Shown here: piece by piece, positions 54,018 through 63,444 of the stretch
Layout: the number at the start of each line of letters is the position of its first letter
Position numbering within the stretch: the first letter of the stretch is position 1
Source: Xanthomonas arboricola
Lineage (GTDB): Bacteria > Pseudomonadota > Gammaproteobacteria > Xanthomonadales > Xanthomonadaceae
Length of the DNA: 64,000 nucleotides
Assembly: GCF_002940665.1 (NCBI RefSeq)
Contig: NZ_MIGY01000003.1
Span: 496,001-560,000, forward strand
Direction of reading: 5' to 3'
Position numbers and translations under genes: made by a program
The notes under the pieces: model-generated
Seen by the model: only the letters and a program-made list of their open reading frames with translations
Database searches by the model: none
What the model was told of the DNA's origin: nothing

Positions 54018-55196
54018 ATGCGCTGGCGATGGATGATGACTGCGACGCTGAGTGTGGTGCTGGCAGGCCCGGCCATGGCACACCCCGCGCCACGCTGGGT
54101 GCCGGCCTGGATCGCCTCGGCGACGCCGGACCGGCTCGACGGCGGCGCCGACACGCCGCTGCAGTTTGCCGATGAAACGGTGCGCCAGGACATGCGCCTG
54201 GGCAGTGCGGCAGTGGCCCTGCGCGTGCGCATCAGCAACGAGCTGGGCACCGCACCGCTGACGGTCGCTGCGGGCACGGCGCGTCTGCTCGGCGGCGCCG
54301 GGGACGCGCAACCGCTGCGCTTCGAAGGGCGCGCCAGCGTGACCGTGCCGCCCGGCGGCGTGCTGCTCAGCGACCCGGTGCCGCTGCGTGCACCGGCATT
54401 GGGCGATGTGGCGGTCAGCCTGTATTTCCCCACACCGGCGCGCCCGGCGGTACGCCGCACGGCGGTGCGGGTTGTCAAGGGCCAGGGAGAGGTACCGGAC
54501 AGCAACGCGTTGGCGTATCGCCAGAACGTCATCTCGGCCCTTTACGTCCAACCGCCGCATCCACGCCAGACGGTGGTGGTGGCGCTGGGCGATTCGATCA
54601 CCGAAGGCGCCACCGCCACACGCGGCGCCAATGGCGATTGGCCGGCCCTGCTGGCCAGGCGGCTGGAGCAGCGCTGCCCCGGCAGCGTGGTGGTGCTCAA
54701 CGCCGGCATCAGCGGCAACAAGCTGCTCGACGTCGGCCGCAGCCCCAGCGCGCTGGCGCGGCTGGATCGCGACGTGCTGGCGCTGCCCGGGGTGGACCGG
54801 GTGATCCTGTTCGAAGGCATCAACGACATCCGCCACAGCGGTCCGCCGGATGCAATTGCCGGCCGCAATGCCGCCGACATGGTGCTGGGATATCGCCAGA
54901 TCGTGGCCCGGCTGCAGCAACACGGCATCGCCGTGATCGGCGCCACGCTGACCCCGTTCGGCAACTCCGACCGCTACGAACCGGTGGCGGCGGCCACACG
55001 CCAGACGCTCAACGGGTTCATCCGCGAGGGGCAGGCATTCGATGCGGTGATCGACTTCGACGCCGCGTTGCGCGACCCCGCCAGGCCTGAGTGGTTGCCC
55101 GCCGCCCTGACCCGCGACTTCCTGCATCCCAACGATGCCGGTTACCAGCGCATGGCCGAGTCGGTGGACCTGGCGTTGTTCTGCAAGGCCCGCTGA
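54018..55196 (+). CDS. SGNH/GDSL-family esterase, secreted
   Basis: 392 residues with a strong ribosome site (AAAGGAG) and a signal peptide (MTATLSVVLAGPAMA). A ~170-residue beta-rich N-terminal region precedes the SGNH hydrolase. Its four blocks are complete: GDSITEG (Ser about 193), NAGISGN, FEGINDIRHSG and the catalytic Asp/His in RDFLHPNDAGY (His about 370). SGNH enzymes of this layout deacetylate polysaccharides or hydrolyse other esters. As the last gene of the alginate operon, 18 bases after the SDR, it may remove O-acetyl groups from bacterial (Pseudomonas/Azotobacter) alginate, which would otherwise block lyases. Specificity is not proven. Confidence 0.92.
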   Translation: MRWRWMMTATLSVVLAGPAMAHPAPRWVPAWIASATPDRLDGGADTPLQFADETVRQDMRLGSAAVALRVRISNELGTAPLTVAAGTARLLGGAGDAQPLRFEGRASVTVPPGGVLLSDPVPLRAPALGDVAVSLYFPTPARPAVRRTAVRVVKGQGEVPDSNALAYRQNVISALYVQPPHPRQTVVVALGDSITEGATATRGANGDWPALLARRLEQRCPGSVVVLNAGISGNKLLDVGRSPSALARLDRDVLALPGVDRVILFEGINDIRHSGPPDAIAGRNAADMVLGYRQIVARLQQHGIAVIGATLTPFGNSDRYEPVAAATRQTLNGFIREGQAFDAVIDFDAALRDPARPEWLPAALTRDFLHPNDAGYQRMAESVDLALFCKAR

Positions 55197-55276
55197 GCCG
55201 CCAGTCGGCGCGCATGCGCCAGGCTGGCCGCCACAACGACGCGGCGGCACGTCCCGCGTGCACGCTGGCCTGCGCG

Positions 55277-55777
55277 CTAGCGTTTTTTCAGGATGCTGAT
55301 CTCGCCGGAGGTTTCCAGGATCGCCATGTCGATATCGGCATCGTCGCGGCAATCGGCCTTGCGTTTTGCCACCTCGAAATCGGCATAGCTGACGTTGTGG
55401 CGAACCAGCTCCTTCCAGTAGATCTCGCCACCGCGCGCCAGCAGCGCAGGGCTGCCCTGAACCCAGGTATCGAGCCGCCGGCTGCGCGCGGTCGCCATGC
55501 CCACCAGCCAGTTCAACGCCAGCAGGGTGACGGCCAGGATCATGCCGCCCAGCAACGAAACGTCCTTGCCGATCAACGAGTTCTGCACCGCGGTTCCCAG
55601 CAGCACGATGAGCAGCACGTCGAACGGCGTGGACTGGCCCAGCGCGCGTTTGCCGGTCATGCGCGTCAGCAGCAGGACCACGGTATAGACCGCTACCGCA
55701 CGCAACACGAACTCCCACCATGGCATGCCAAGGTGCATCATTTCGTAGAAGCGCACGCGTGTTTGCACGTCCAGCAT
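55277..55777 (-). CDS. DUF421 (YetF-type) membrane protein
   Basis: 166 residues from the ATG at 55777; the longer frame upstream is not protein-like. Three N-terminal membrane segments (WWEFVLRAVAVYTVVLLLTRM, FDVLLIVLLGTAVQNSLI and GGMILAVTLLALNWLVG) precede a short cytoplasmic DUF421 domain (GSPALLARGGEIYWKELVRHNVSYADFE...), as in Bacillus YetF. Family function is unknown; relatives affect envelope stress or spore traits. It stands alone on its strand, convergent with the alginate operon's last gene and divergent from the GH3 gene. Confidence 0.88.
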   Translation of the reverse strand: MLDVQTRVRFYEMMHLGMPWWEFVLRAVAVYTVVLLLTRMTGKRALGQSTPFDVLLIVLLGTAVQNSLIGKDVSLLGGMILAVTLLALNWLVGMATARSRRLDTWVQGSPALLARGGEIYWKELVRHNVSYADFEVAKRKADCRDDADIDMAILETSGEISILKKR

Positions 55778-55941
55778 CGTGTGTCCTGACCGCCGTTGAT
55801 TGATGGCGCACGCTAGTGCGGCAACGGTGAAGGCGTTGTGCTGTTGCCATCGTTGCCGAGACGGCCGGCTCGGCATCCATCGTGCACCGCATCACGGCTT
55901 TTGCCTGGCGATCCGTTAGCGTCTGGCCTGGACAGACGGGG

Positions 55942-58233
55942 ATGGCGGGCATGGGGACAGGAATCACGCGTCGCGGGTTGCTGCTGGGCACCGCGTCGGC
56001 AGCCGTGTTGGCACAGGTGCCGGTGGGGGTTGCGCTGCCGCGCCGTGCGGTCGCGGCGCCCGCCTTTATCGATGCCTTGATCGCACGCATGAGCGTGGAG
56101 GAAAAGGCCGGCCAGCTGACGCTGTCCGGTTCGGCGCAGCAGACCGATGCGGCGGCGGCGGCCAACCCGATCAATACCGTGCCCACGGCCGAGGGCCAGC
56201 TTGCCGCCGCGCGTGCCGGGCGGGTGGGCGGCATTTTCAACGGCTCCAATGTGCTGTGGCATCAGCAACTGCAGCAGGCCGCGCTGCAGAGCCGGTTGAA
56301 GATTCCGCTGCTGTTTGCCGCCGATGTGATCCACGGGTTCACCACGGTGTTTCCGGTGCCGCTGGCAGAAGCTGCCAGCTTCGAGCCGGCGCTGGCGCAA
56401 CGCACCGCGCGTGCGGCTGCACTGGAGGCCAGTGCGGTCGGCATCGACTGGACCTTCGCGCCGATGGTGGATATCGCACGCGATGCGCGCTGGGGGCGCG
56501 GCGTGGAAGGCAGCGGCGAAGACGTGCTGCTCGGCCGGCGTTTTGCGCAGGCACGCGTGCGCGGCTTCCAGGGCGAGGGCCTGGATCATGCCGATGCACT
56601 TGCGGCCTGCCCCAAGCATTTCGCTGCCTACGGAGCCGCCGAGGCGGGGCTGGACTACAACACTGTCGACATCTCCGAGCGCAGCCTGCGCGAGGTCTAC
56701 TTCCCGCCGTTCCAGGCTGCCTTCGATGCCGGCGCGGTGACCACGATGGCGGCCTTCAACGAGATCGCCGGCATCCCTGCCACCGCCAATCGCTGGTTGC
56801 TGGGCGAGGTGCTACGCGGCGAGTGGGACTACCGCGGCCTGGTGGTGTCCGACTACACCGGCGATCTGGAACTGATCGGGCACGGGTTTGCCAGCGATGC
56901 GCGCGAGGCGACCAGGCTGGCGTTTTTGGCCGGTGTGGACATCAGCATGCAGAGCGGGCTGTACCTGCAGCATCTGCCGGCGCTGGTGGCCGCCGGCGAC
57001 GTGACGATGGCGCAACTGGATGCCTCGGTACGGCGCGTGCTGCAGTTCAAGGCCGAGCTTGGATTGTTCGACGATCCGTTCCTGCGCATCGTGCCGGCAC
57101 GCGCACAGGCACGGCAGCGGCGCCCGGACAGCTTGGCACTGGCACGCGAGGCGGCGCGCAAATCCATCGTGCTGCTCAAGAACGATGGCGAGCTGCTGCC
57201 ACTGAAGACGCAGGGGCAACACATCGCGCTGATCGGGCCGATGGCACGCAACTGGACCGACACCGCCGGCCCATGGACCCTGTTCGGCGGCGACGACAGC
57301 GGCAACGACCTGGCCACCGCACTGCGCGCGCGGCTGGGCAACCCGGGCAGCCTGCAGGTGGTGGAAGGCTGCGACTTCGAACATGGCCTGCCCGGCGGCG
57401 TGCAGGCGGCCGTCACGGCAGCGGCGTCCGCGGATGTGGCGGTGCTGGCGATCGGCGAGCCGATGCGCTACTCCGGCGAAGCGCAGTCGCGCAGCGAGAT
57501 CGTCATTCCCGCCGTGCAGCAATCGCTGCTGGCCGCGGTGGCAGCCACCGGCACGCCGGTGGTGGTGGTGCTCAGCAACGGCCGTGCGCTGGTGATCGAT
57601 GGTCCGGTGCTCAAGGCACCGGCAATCCTGGTCGGCTGGTTCCTGGGCTCGGCATCGGGCGACGCGTTGGCGGACATCCTGTTCGGCGCGCACGGTCCGT
57701 CCGGTCGCTTGCCGGTGAGTTTTCCGTATGCATCCGGGCAAGTGCCCTATAGCTATGCGCACAAGCCCAGCGGCCGTGCCGACCCGCGCCCGGATGCCTT
57801 GCAGCCGTTCAAGACCCGCTACCGTACCGCGCCCAATGCCGCGTTGTTTCCGTTCGGGCATGGCCTGACCTATGGCCGCATCGAGTACGGCGAGCTGCGC
57901 TTGAGCGATGCACGGATGGCGGCGACCGGTAGCTTGCGCATCAGCGCGCGCATCCACAACCGCGGCACGCGCGATGCCGAGGAAGTGGCGCAGTTCTACA
58001 TCCGCGACCGCAGCGCCAGTATCACCCGCCCGGTGCGCGAGCTGAAGGACTTCCGCAAGCTGGCGGTGCCGGCAGGCGGCAGCGCGGTGGTGGAGTTCGT
58101 GCTGCGCCGTGAGGACCTGCTGTTTATCGGCCAGGCATTGAAGCCGACGGTAGAGCCTGGCGTATTCGATGTGTGGGTGGCGCCCTCTGCAGAGGCCGAG
58201 GGCGTGTCTGCAAGTTTTGAATTGATGGGCTGA
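55942..58233 (+). CDS. GH3-family beta-glucosidase, Tat-exported
   Basis: 763 residues from the ATG at 55942 (alternatives at 55882 and 55951). The N-terminus has a twin-arginine signal: GITRRGLLLGTASAAVLAQV. The GH3 domains follow in order: TIM-barrel (MSVEEKAGQLTLSG, ALAACPKHFAAYGAAEAG), the nucleophile Asp in GLVVSDYTG (about residue 304), the alpha/beta sandwich (GEPMRYSGEAQSRSEI with the likely acid/base Glu) and a fibronectin-III-like C-terminus (HNRGTRDAEEVAQFYI). It removes beta-linked glucose, or xylose, from oligosaccharide ends in the periplasm. Tat use suggests folding before export. No partner genes are adjacent. Confidence 0.94.
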   Translation: MAGMGTGITRRGLLLGTASAAVLAQVPVGVALPRRAVAAPAFIDALIARMSVEEKAGQLTLSGSAQQTDAAAAANPINTVPTAEGQLAAARAGRVGGIFNGSNVLWHQQLQQAALQSRLKIPLLFAADVIHGFTTVFPVPLAEAASFEPALAQRTARAAALEASAVGIDWTFAPMVDIARDARWGRGVEGSGEDVLLGRRFAQARVRGFQGEGLDHADALAACPKHFAAYGAAEAGLDYNTVDISERSLREVYFPPFQAAFDAGAVTTMAAFNEIAGIPATANRWLLGEVLRGEWDYRGLVVSDYTGDLELIGHGFASDAREATRLAFLAGVDISMQSGLYLQHLPALVAAGDVTMAQLDASVRRVLQFKAELGLFDDPFLRIVPARAQARQRRPDSLALAREAARKSIVLLKNDGELLPLKTQGQHIALIGPMARNWTDTAGPWTLFGGDDSGNDLATALRARLGNPGSLQVVEGCDFEHGLPGGVQAAVTAAASADVAVLAIGEPMRYSGEAQSRSEIVIPAVQQSLLAAVAATGTPVVVVLSNGRALVIDGPVLKAPAILVGWFLGSASGDALADILFGAHGPSGRLPVSFPYASGQVPYSYAHKPSGRADPRPDALQPFKTRYRTAPNAALFPFGHGLTYGRIEYGELRLSDARMAATGSLRISARIHNRGTRDAEEVAQFYIRDRSASITRPVRELKDFRKLAVPAGGSAVVEFVLRREDLLFIGQALKPTVEPGVFDVWVAPSAEAEGVSASFELMG

Positions 58234-58722
58234 GCGCCAGCCGCCATCGGGATGGCTCAGCGCAGGGGATGGATATGGGGCGTGTCTCGCTCACGCCGAC
58301 GGCATCGCGCCCAGGTTGGCTCGGGCACATCTACATTGCGCTGACGCTCACGCTCTCGGTCGTCTTGAGAGGGGATTGGACGGTGCGTGTGCCCCGGTGT
58401 ATAGCGGACGATCTGCGGGTTTTCTGCGGGGCCCTTGCCCGCCCACCATCGCAGGACACGCCGCAAGTACGTCCTTGTAGGCTCTTACGCGGCATCCATG
58501 CCGCGTAAGGTCCCGCGACGGTGGACGGGCAAGGGCCAGTGGAGATGGTCGGTGTGCATGTTTGCAAGCAGTGCATGCCGTGCGATGCAGTGCGGTCTGA
58601 TCGGCGTTCTTCGATGCGCAACTCGCTGCCATGCCGACATCGATTCACTCGTCATCGAAGGCGCGTCTGGGCAACACGTTGACGTCATCGCTACACCCCT
58701 CGAAAGGGTTTGTGCGCCACTC
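58234..58722. other. 489-base intergenic region with partial repeat element
   Basis: Contains the type A unit at 58433-58534 with flanks (about 58385-58590) resembling those of the copies at 14.6 and 61.7 kb. No type B unit is recognisable on either side. No gene supported. Confidence 0.6.
58433..58534 (+). repeat. Type A inverted-repeat unit, copy 2 (102 bp)
   Basis: Same length and ends as copy 1: left CCTTGCCCGCCCACCATCGC, right ...GCGACGGTGGACGGGCAAGG. The internal palindrome is more complete here (TTACGCGGCATCCATGCCGC, continuing GTAA). Followed by linker-like sequence GGAGATGGTCGGTGTGCA shared with the copy at 61.6 kb. Confidence 0.9.
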
Positions 58723-61260
58723 TTATTTCCCGCGCAATACCTGCGCCAGGAACGGCGCAGTGCGGCTGCCACGCTGCCGCGCAACCGCATCCGGCGCACC
58801 CGCCGCCACGACAGCGCCACCCGCACCGCCCGCGCCCGGCCCCATGTCCAGCACCCAGTCGCTGCTGGCGGCCACGCGCATGTCGTGCTCGACCACGATC
58901 ACCGTATTGCCGGCCTCCACCAGGCCTTGCAGCTGACGCATCAAGGTATCCACGTCGGCCGGATGCAGGCCGGTGGTCGGCTCGTCCAGCACGTACACGG
59001 TATCGCGCCGCTGCGCGCGTTGCAGCTCGGTCGCCAGCTTGATGCGCTGCGCCTCGCCACCGGACAGCTCGGTGGCCGGCTGGCCGAGCCGCAGATAGCC
59101 CAGTCCCACTTCGCGCAGTACCTGCAACGGGCGCAGCACGCTGGCGTCGTCGGCAAAGAAGCTGGCGGCCTGGTCCACGGTCATCGCCAGCACCTGCGCG
59201 ATGTTGTGCCCACGCAGCGCGATCTCCAGGGTCTTGGCGTTGTAGCGCGCGCCGTGGCAGCTGGGGCATGGCGCGTACACGCTGGGCATGAACAGCAATT
59301 CCACATGCACCGAGCCCTCGCCCTCGCAGATGGCGCAACGGCCCTTGGCGACATTGAACGAGAACTGCCCCGGGTCGTAGCGGCGGCGGCGTGCGGCCGG
59401 TGTGGCCGCGAACAACTTGCGCACCGGATCGAACAGGCCGGTGTAGGTGGCCAAGTTCGAACGTGGCGTGCGGCCGATCGGTTTCTGGTCCACCCGCACC
59501 AGGCGGCGCACCTGGTCGAGCCCGCCGACGATCGCCCCACCCAGCGGCACCTGCGTGCCACGCTCCAGCGGGTCCAGCGCTTCGTCTTCCTCTGCCTGGG
59601 TTTGTCCAAGATGGGCGGCCAGCAGTTCCACCAGTGCCTGGCTCACCAGCGACGACTTGCCCGAGCCGGACACACCGGTCACGGTGGTGAACACGCCCAG
59701 CGGCAGGTCCACATCCAGCTCGCGCACATTGTTGCGGGTAATGCCGCGCAGCTGCAGCCAACCGGTGGCCGCACGCGCGTGGCTGTGCACCTGCGGCGGG
59801 GTGCCGAACAGGTAACGGCGCGTGGACGAGGCCTCCACCTGCTCCAGTCCCGCGGGCGGGCCGCTGTACAGCACCTGCCCGCCGTGCACGCCGGCAGCCG
59901 GGCCGACGTCGACGATCCAGTCGGCGTGGCGGATCACATCCACCTCGTGTTCGACCACGAACACCGAATTGCCGGCGGCCTTGAGCTGATCCAGCGCGCC
60001 CAGCAAGGCCTGCGCATCGGCCGGATGCAGGCCCGCCGATGGCTCGTCCATCACATACACCACGCCGAACAACTGCGAGCGGATCTGCGTGGCCAGCCGC
60101 AGCCGTTGCAGCTCGCCCGGCGACAGCGTCGGCGTGCTGCGCTCCAGGCTGAGATAGCCCAGGCCCAGCGCCTGCACCACCTCGATCCGCGCGCGCAGGT
60201 CGGCGGCGATGCGTTGCGCGGCGATCGCCTGCTCGGGATGCGTGTCGGCCTGCCTGCGCTTGTCGTTGCGCTTGCCACCGGCACCTTACGAAGCCGGGCG
60301 CAGCAGGTCGGCCACCTCATCCAGCGGCCGTCGCGACAGCTCGCCGATGTCCAGCCCGGCGAAGGTCACCGACAGCGCCTCGCGCCGCAGCCGCTTGCCG
60401 TCGCACTGCGGGCACTGCGTGCTGATCAGGTACTGCGCCACGCGCTTTTTCATCTGCGCGCTCTGCGTGGTGGCAAAGGTGTGCAGCACATAGCGCCGCG
60501 CACTGGTGAAGGTGCCCATGTAGCTGGGCTCCTCCTTGCGGCGCAGCGCGCGCTTGGCCTCGTCCAGGCTGTAGCCGGCGTACACCGGCACCACCGGTTG
60601 CTCGTCGGTGTAGAGGATCCAGTCGCGGGTCTTCTTCGGCAGCTTGTGCCACGGCAGGTCGACGTCGTGGCCCAGCGTGGTGAGGATGTCGCGCTGGTTC
60701 TGGCCGTGCCAGGCACCGGGCCAGGCAGCAACCGCGCGATCGCGGATGCTCAGCGTGGGATCCAGCACCATGGTCGCCTCGGTCGCATCGTAGATGCGCC
60801 CCAGGCCATGGCAGGTGGGGCAGGCACCGGCCGGGGTATTGGGCGAAAAGCCGTCGGCGTAGATGATGTCCTGCCCCGGCGGGTAGCTGCCCGCACGCGA
60901 ATACAGCATGCGCAGGGAATTGGAGATGGTGGTGACGCTGCCCACCGACGAGCGCGCACTCGGCGCGCCACGCGCCTGCTGCAAGGCCACCGCCGGCGGC
61001 AGGCCTTCGATGGAATCCACTTCCGGCACGCCGACCTGGTCGATCAGGCGCCGCGCATACGGCGAGATCGAATCCAGGTAACGCCGCTGCGCTTCGGCAA
61101 ACACGGTGCCGAACGCCAGCGACGACTTGCCCGAGCCGGACACCCCGGTGAACACCACCAGCGCATCGCGCGGGATGTCCACGTCCACGTTCTTGAGATT
61201 GTGCTCGCGTGCCCCGCGCACGCGCACCAGACCGGAGGACGACGAGATTGCGTTGGACAT
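58723..61260 (-). pseudogene. UvrA2-like excinuclease ATPase interrupted by in-frame stop
   Basis: Starts at ATG 61260 (an in-frame GTG at 61284 is possible). The first part, to codon TAA at 60286-60288, has Walker [16 protein letters not shown], a zinc-finger CPTCHG and TQCPQCDGKRL. After the stop the same frame continues without shift through GGKRNDKRRQ, then the signature LSPGELQRLRLATQ, VMDEPSAGLHPADAQ, the second Walker [16 protein letters not shown] and LSGGEAQRIKLATELQ. Together this is a complete UvrA of ~845 codons, shorter than UvrA1, as for UvrA2-type proteins without the full UvrB-binding region. One nonsense change splits it; readthrough or separate halves are the alternatives. 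Confidence 0.85.
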
Positions 61261-61382
61261 GACCACCAGACCGACGTTAGACACAACTAGGCTAGCGCGG
61301 GACGCATGCAGCCGATGTCGTCGTAGCTGCGTTCAGATGCAGTCGAGTGCTTCAGGTCAACAGCCTGGTCGGTCGAGGGCGC

Positions 61383-61480
61383 GGTGCCCTCACCGCTCGC
61401 GGGATATGCCGTAAACCCGTTCGTGGTGGCTCGGTGGCGGCATCCATGCCACCACACGGTCCCGCAAGCGGCAAGGACAC
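61383..61480 (-). repeat. Type B inverted-repeat unit, copy 2
   Basis: Inverted relative to 14891-14989. Ends GGTGCCCTCACCGCTCGCGG and ...CCCGCAAGCGGCAAGGACAC. Reverse-complemented, its interior (CGTGTGGTGGCATGGATGCC...) aligns well with that of copy 1. Confidence 0.8.
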
Positions 61481-61634
61481 AGCACCAGAAAGTGGGTCGG
61501 TCGCTTTGTGAAAAGCGGACCATCTCACCGGTTGCATTGGCTTGCTGATGCATGCCGCAACCACATAAGAGTTGAACGCGTTAAAGGCGCCTCTTGCAGT
61601 GCTTGCACCCTGCACACCGACCATCCCGACGGGT

Positions 61635-61736
61635 CCTTGCCCGCCCACCGTCGCGGGACCTTACGCGGCATGGATGCCGCGTAAGCGCCTACAAGGACGT
61701 ACGTGCGGCGTGTCCTGCGATGGTGGGCGGGCAAGG
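61635..61736 (-). repeat. Type A inverted-repeat unit, copy 3 (102 bp)
   Basis: Inverted relative to copies 1 and 2: begins CCTTGCCCGCCCACCGTCGC and ends TGGTGGGCGGGCAAGG. The interior carries TTACGCGGCATGGATGCCGC and GGACGTACGTGCGGCGTGTC, the reverse complement of the other copies. Confidence 0.9.
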
Positions 61737-61777
61737 GCCCCGCAGCCAACTCACAAACCAGCCGCTCTACAACCCGA

Positions 61778-62416
61778 TCACCCCAGCGCGTGCACTGGCA
61801 CCGGCTGCTCGCCGGTCTCGGCCAGCGCCTGCATGCGCGCCACCACACCACTGAACAGCCGTGCAGTCGCCGCGCCGCGCGTGCGGAAGATCTCCTCAAG
61901 CTCGCCGTAGTACCACAGCGTGCCGGCGCGCCCGGCGGTGAACACATTGAAGATATCCTGGCCCACGGCCGGGTTTTGCAGGTCCTGCACGATGGTGCGC
62001 GCGTTGTAGAGCTTGTCGCAGCCGGACACCAGCAAGGCACGCTCGGGCGTGTTGCGCAGGTGCTCCAGGTAGGCCAGCTTGCGCTCGCGCCAGTCGCGTT
62101 TGCGTGCGCTGGCGGTATTGTCTACCTCGGCCTTGTCTTCGGCAGTGGCATCGGTGCATGCCATCACGATGTCGGCCACCGCATCGCCGAACTGCGCGCG
62201 GATCGACGCCTCATGACCGCCGCCGCAATCTTCCACCACATCGTGCAGCAGCCCGGCGATGGCCTGTTCTTCGTCGCCGCCGCATTCCAGCACCAGCGTG
62301 GACACGCCCAGCAGATGGCTCAGATACGGAATCTGCGTGCCCTTGCGCACCTGCCCGGCATGGGCGATGCGCGCGTAATCCACGGCCAGGGCGTAACGTT
62401 CGGTGAGAGCGGTCAT
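61778..62416 (-). CDS. HD-domain hydrolase, SpoT/MESH1-like
   Basis: 212 residues. N-terminal HD domain of the RelA/SpoT hydrolase type: YARIAHAGQVRKGTQIPYLSHLLGVSTLV, then AGLLHDVVEDCGGGH with the HD pair, and CDKLYNARTIVQDL (D/N ligand region) near residue 134. It lacks the synthetase domain, so a small alarmone hydrolase that degrades (p)ppGpp, or a related nucleotide pyrophosphohydrolase, is the best guess. The rest is helical. It is single on its strand; the repeat region follows its stop. Confidence 0.85.
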   Translation of the reverse strand: MTALTERYALAVDYARIAHAGQVRKGTQIPYLSHLLGVSTLVLECGGDEEQAIAGLLHDVVEDCGGGHEASIRAQFGDAVADIVMACTDATAEDKAEVDNTASARKRDWRERKLAYLEHLRNTPERALLVSGCDKLYNARTIVQDLQNPAVGQDIFNVFTAGRAGTLWYYGELEEIFRTRGAATARLFSGVVARMQALAETGEQPVPVHALG

Positions 62417-62564
62417 GGGGCATCCGATGCGAGCGATGACGCATTATCGCCGAGCCCCGTGGCGCGCCAGGTGAGGATGGCGCGAGCGCGCGTGTGCAGA
62501 CTCAATGACGCACTGTTGCGGCCGATATGGCTAGGCTACCCCCACGCCGCACGATTGCTCAGCC

Positions 62565-63311
62565 ATGCCCACGCTCCCCGTTTGCAACGCCTGCCGCGAC
62601 GGCCAGGACTTTCCCACCGCCATCACCATGGCGTTCCAGCCGATCGTGGACGTGTCCACCCGCAGCGTCTACGCCGGCGAAGCGCTGGTGCGCGGCGTCA
62701 ACGGCGAATCGGCCGGCAGCATCCTGGCCGCCGTGGATGAGCGCAACCGCTACGCCTTTGACCAGGCCTGCCGCATCAAGGCGATCGAATGTGCCGCGCA
62801 GATCGCGCTGCCGGCCTTATTGTCGATCAACTTCATGCCCAATGCGGTCTACAACCCCGAGCACTGCCTGCGCGCCACGCTCTCGGCCACCGCGCAGTAC
62901 GGCTGGCCGCTGGACGCCATCATCTTCGAGGTCAGCGAACAGGAACACCTGGCCGAGCCGGCGCACCTGCTCGACATCATGCGCACCTACCAGGCGCGCG
63001 GCCTGAAGACCGCCATCGACGACTTCGGCGCCGGCTATTCCGGCCTCGGCCTGCTGGCCGACTTCCAGCCGGACCTGCTCAAGCTGGACATCGCCCTGGT
63101 GCGCGGCATCGACGCCGACCGCAGCCGCCAGGCCATCGTCCGCCACGCCACCCGCATGTGCGAAGAACTCGGTATCGCCGTCATCGCCGAAGGCATCGAG
63201 CACCCCGACGAATACCGCACCCTGCGCGACATGGGCATCCACCTGCAGCAAGGCTATCTGTTCGCCCGCCCACAGATCGGCGTGCTGCCGCAGGTGCACT
63301 GGCCGGACTGA
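62565..63311 (+). CDS. Stand-alone EAL-domain cyclic-di-GMP phosphodiesterase
   Basis: 248 residues, essentially one EAL domain after a short Cys-containing N-terminus (CNACRDG). Catalytic residues are complete: EALVRG (the EAL motif, Glu about 39), SINFMPN, IIFEVSE, DDFGAGYSGL (loop 6, Asp-Asp), LLKLD and AEGIEHPDEYRTLRDMGIHLQQGYLFARP. It should hydrolyse c-di-GMP to pGpG and so lower the second messenger that controls motility, biofilm and virulence in Xanthomonas. No GGDEF or obvious sensor domain is attached; the N-terminal Cys pair may be a redox or metal switch. It has its own promoter region, divergent from the HD gene. Confidence 0.95.
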   Translation: MPTLPVCNACRDGQDFPTAITMAFQPIVDVSTRSVYAGEALVRGVNGESAGSILAAVDERNRYAFDQACRIKAIECAAQIALPALLSINFMPNAVYNPEHCLRATLSATAQYGWPLDAIIFEVSEQEHLAEPAHLLDIMRTYQARGLKTAIDDFGAGYSGLGLLADFQPDLLKLDIALVRGIDADRSRQAIVRHATRMCEELGIAVIAEGIEHPDEYRTLRDMGIHLQQGYLFARPQIGVLPQVHWPD

Positions 63312-63444
63312 GAAGGCGCGTGCGCAAGAAGCAGGCAAACCGCACACTCTTCAGCAGACGCGCAATCGCCCAACACACATAACCCGCACCCGAAGAAATC
63401 AAACAGCGCGCAAGCCGCTTTTCCGAATCCCGATTCCCGAATCC

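Larger units (their letters stand above)
61285..61777. other. 493-base intergenic region with inverted composite repeat
   Basis: Holds type B (61383-61480) and type A (61635-61736) units in the reverse order and orientation of those near 14.7-15.0 kb; the linker between them also matches. Short frames here are probably spurious. Confidence 0.65.

Noticed and set aside
60180..60288. Frameshift as explanation for the split uvrA2 gene
   Set aside because: Both parts are in the same reading frame; only the TAA codon separates them, so a nonsense change, not a frameshift, explains the split.
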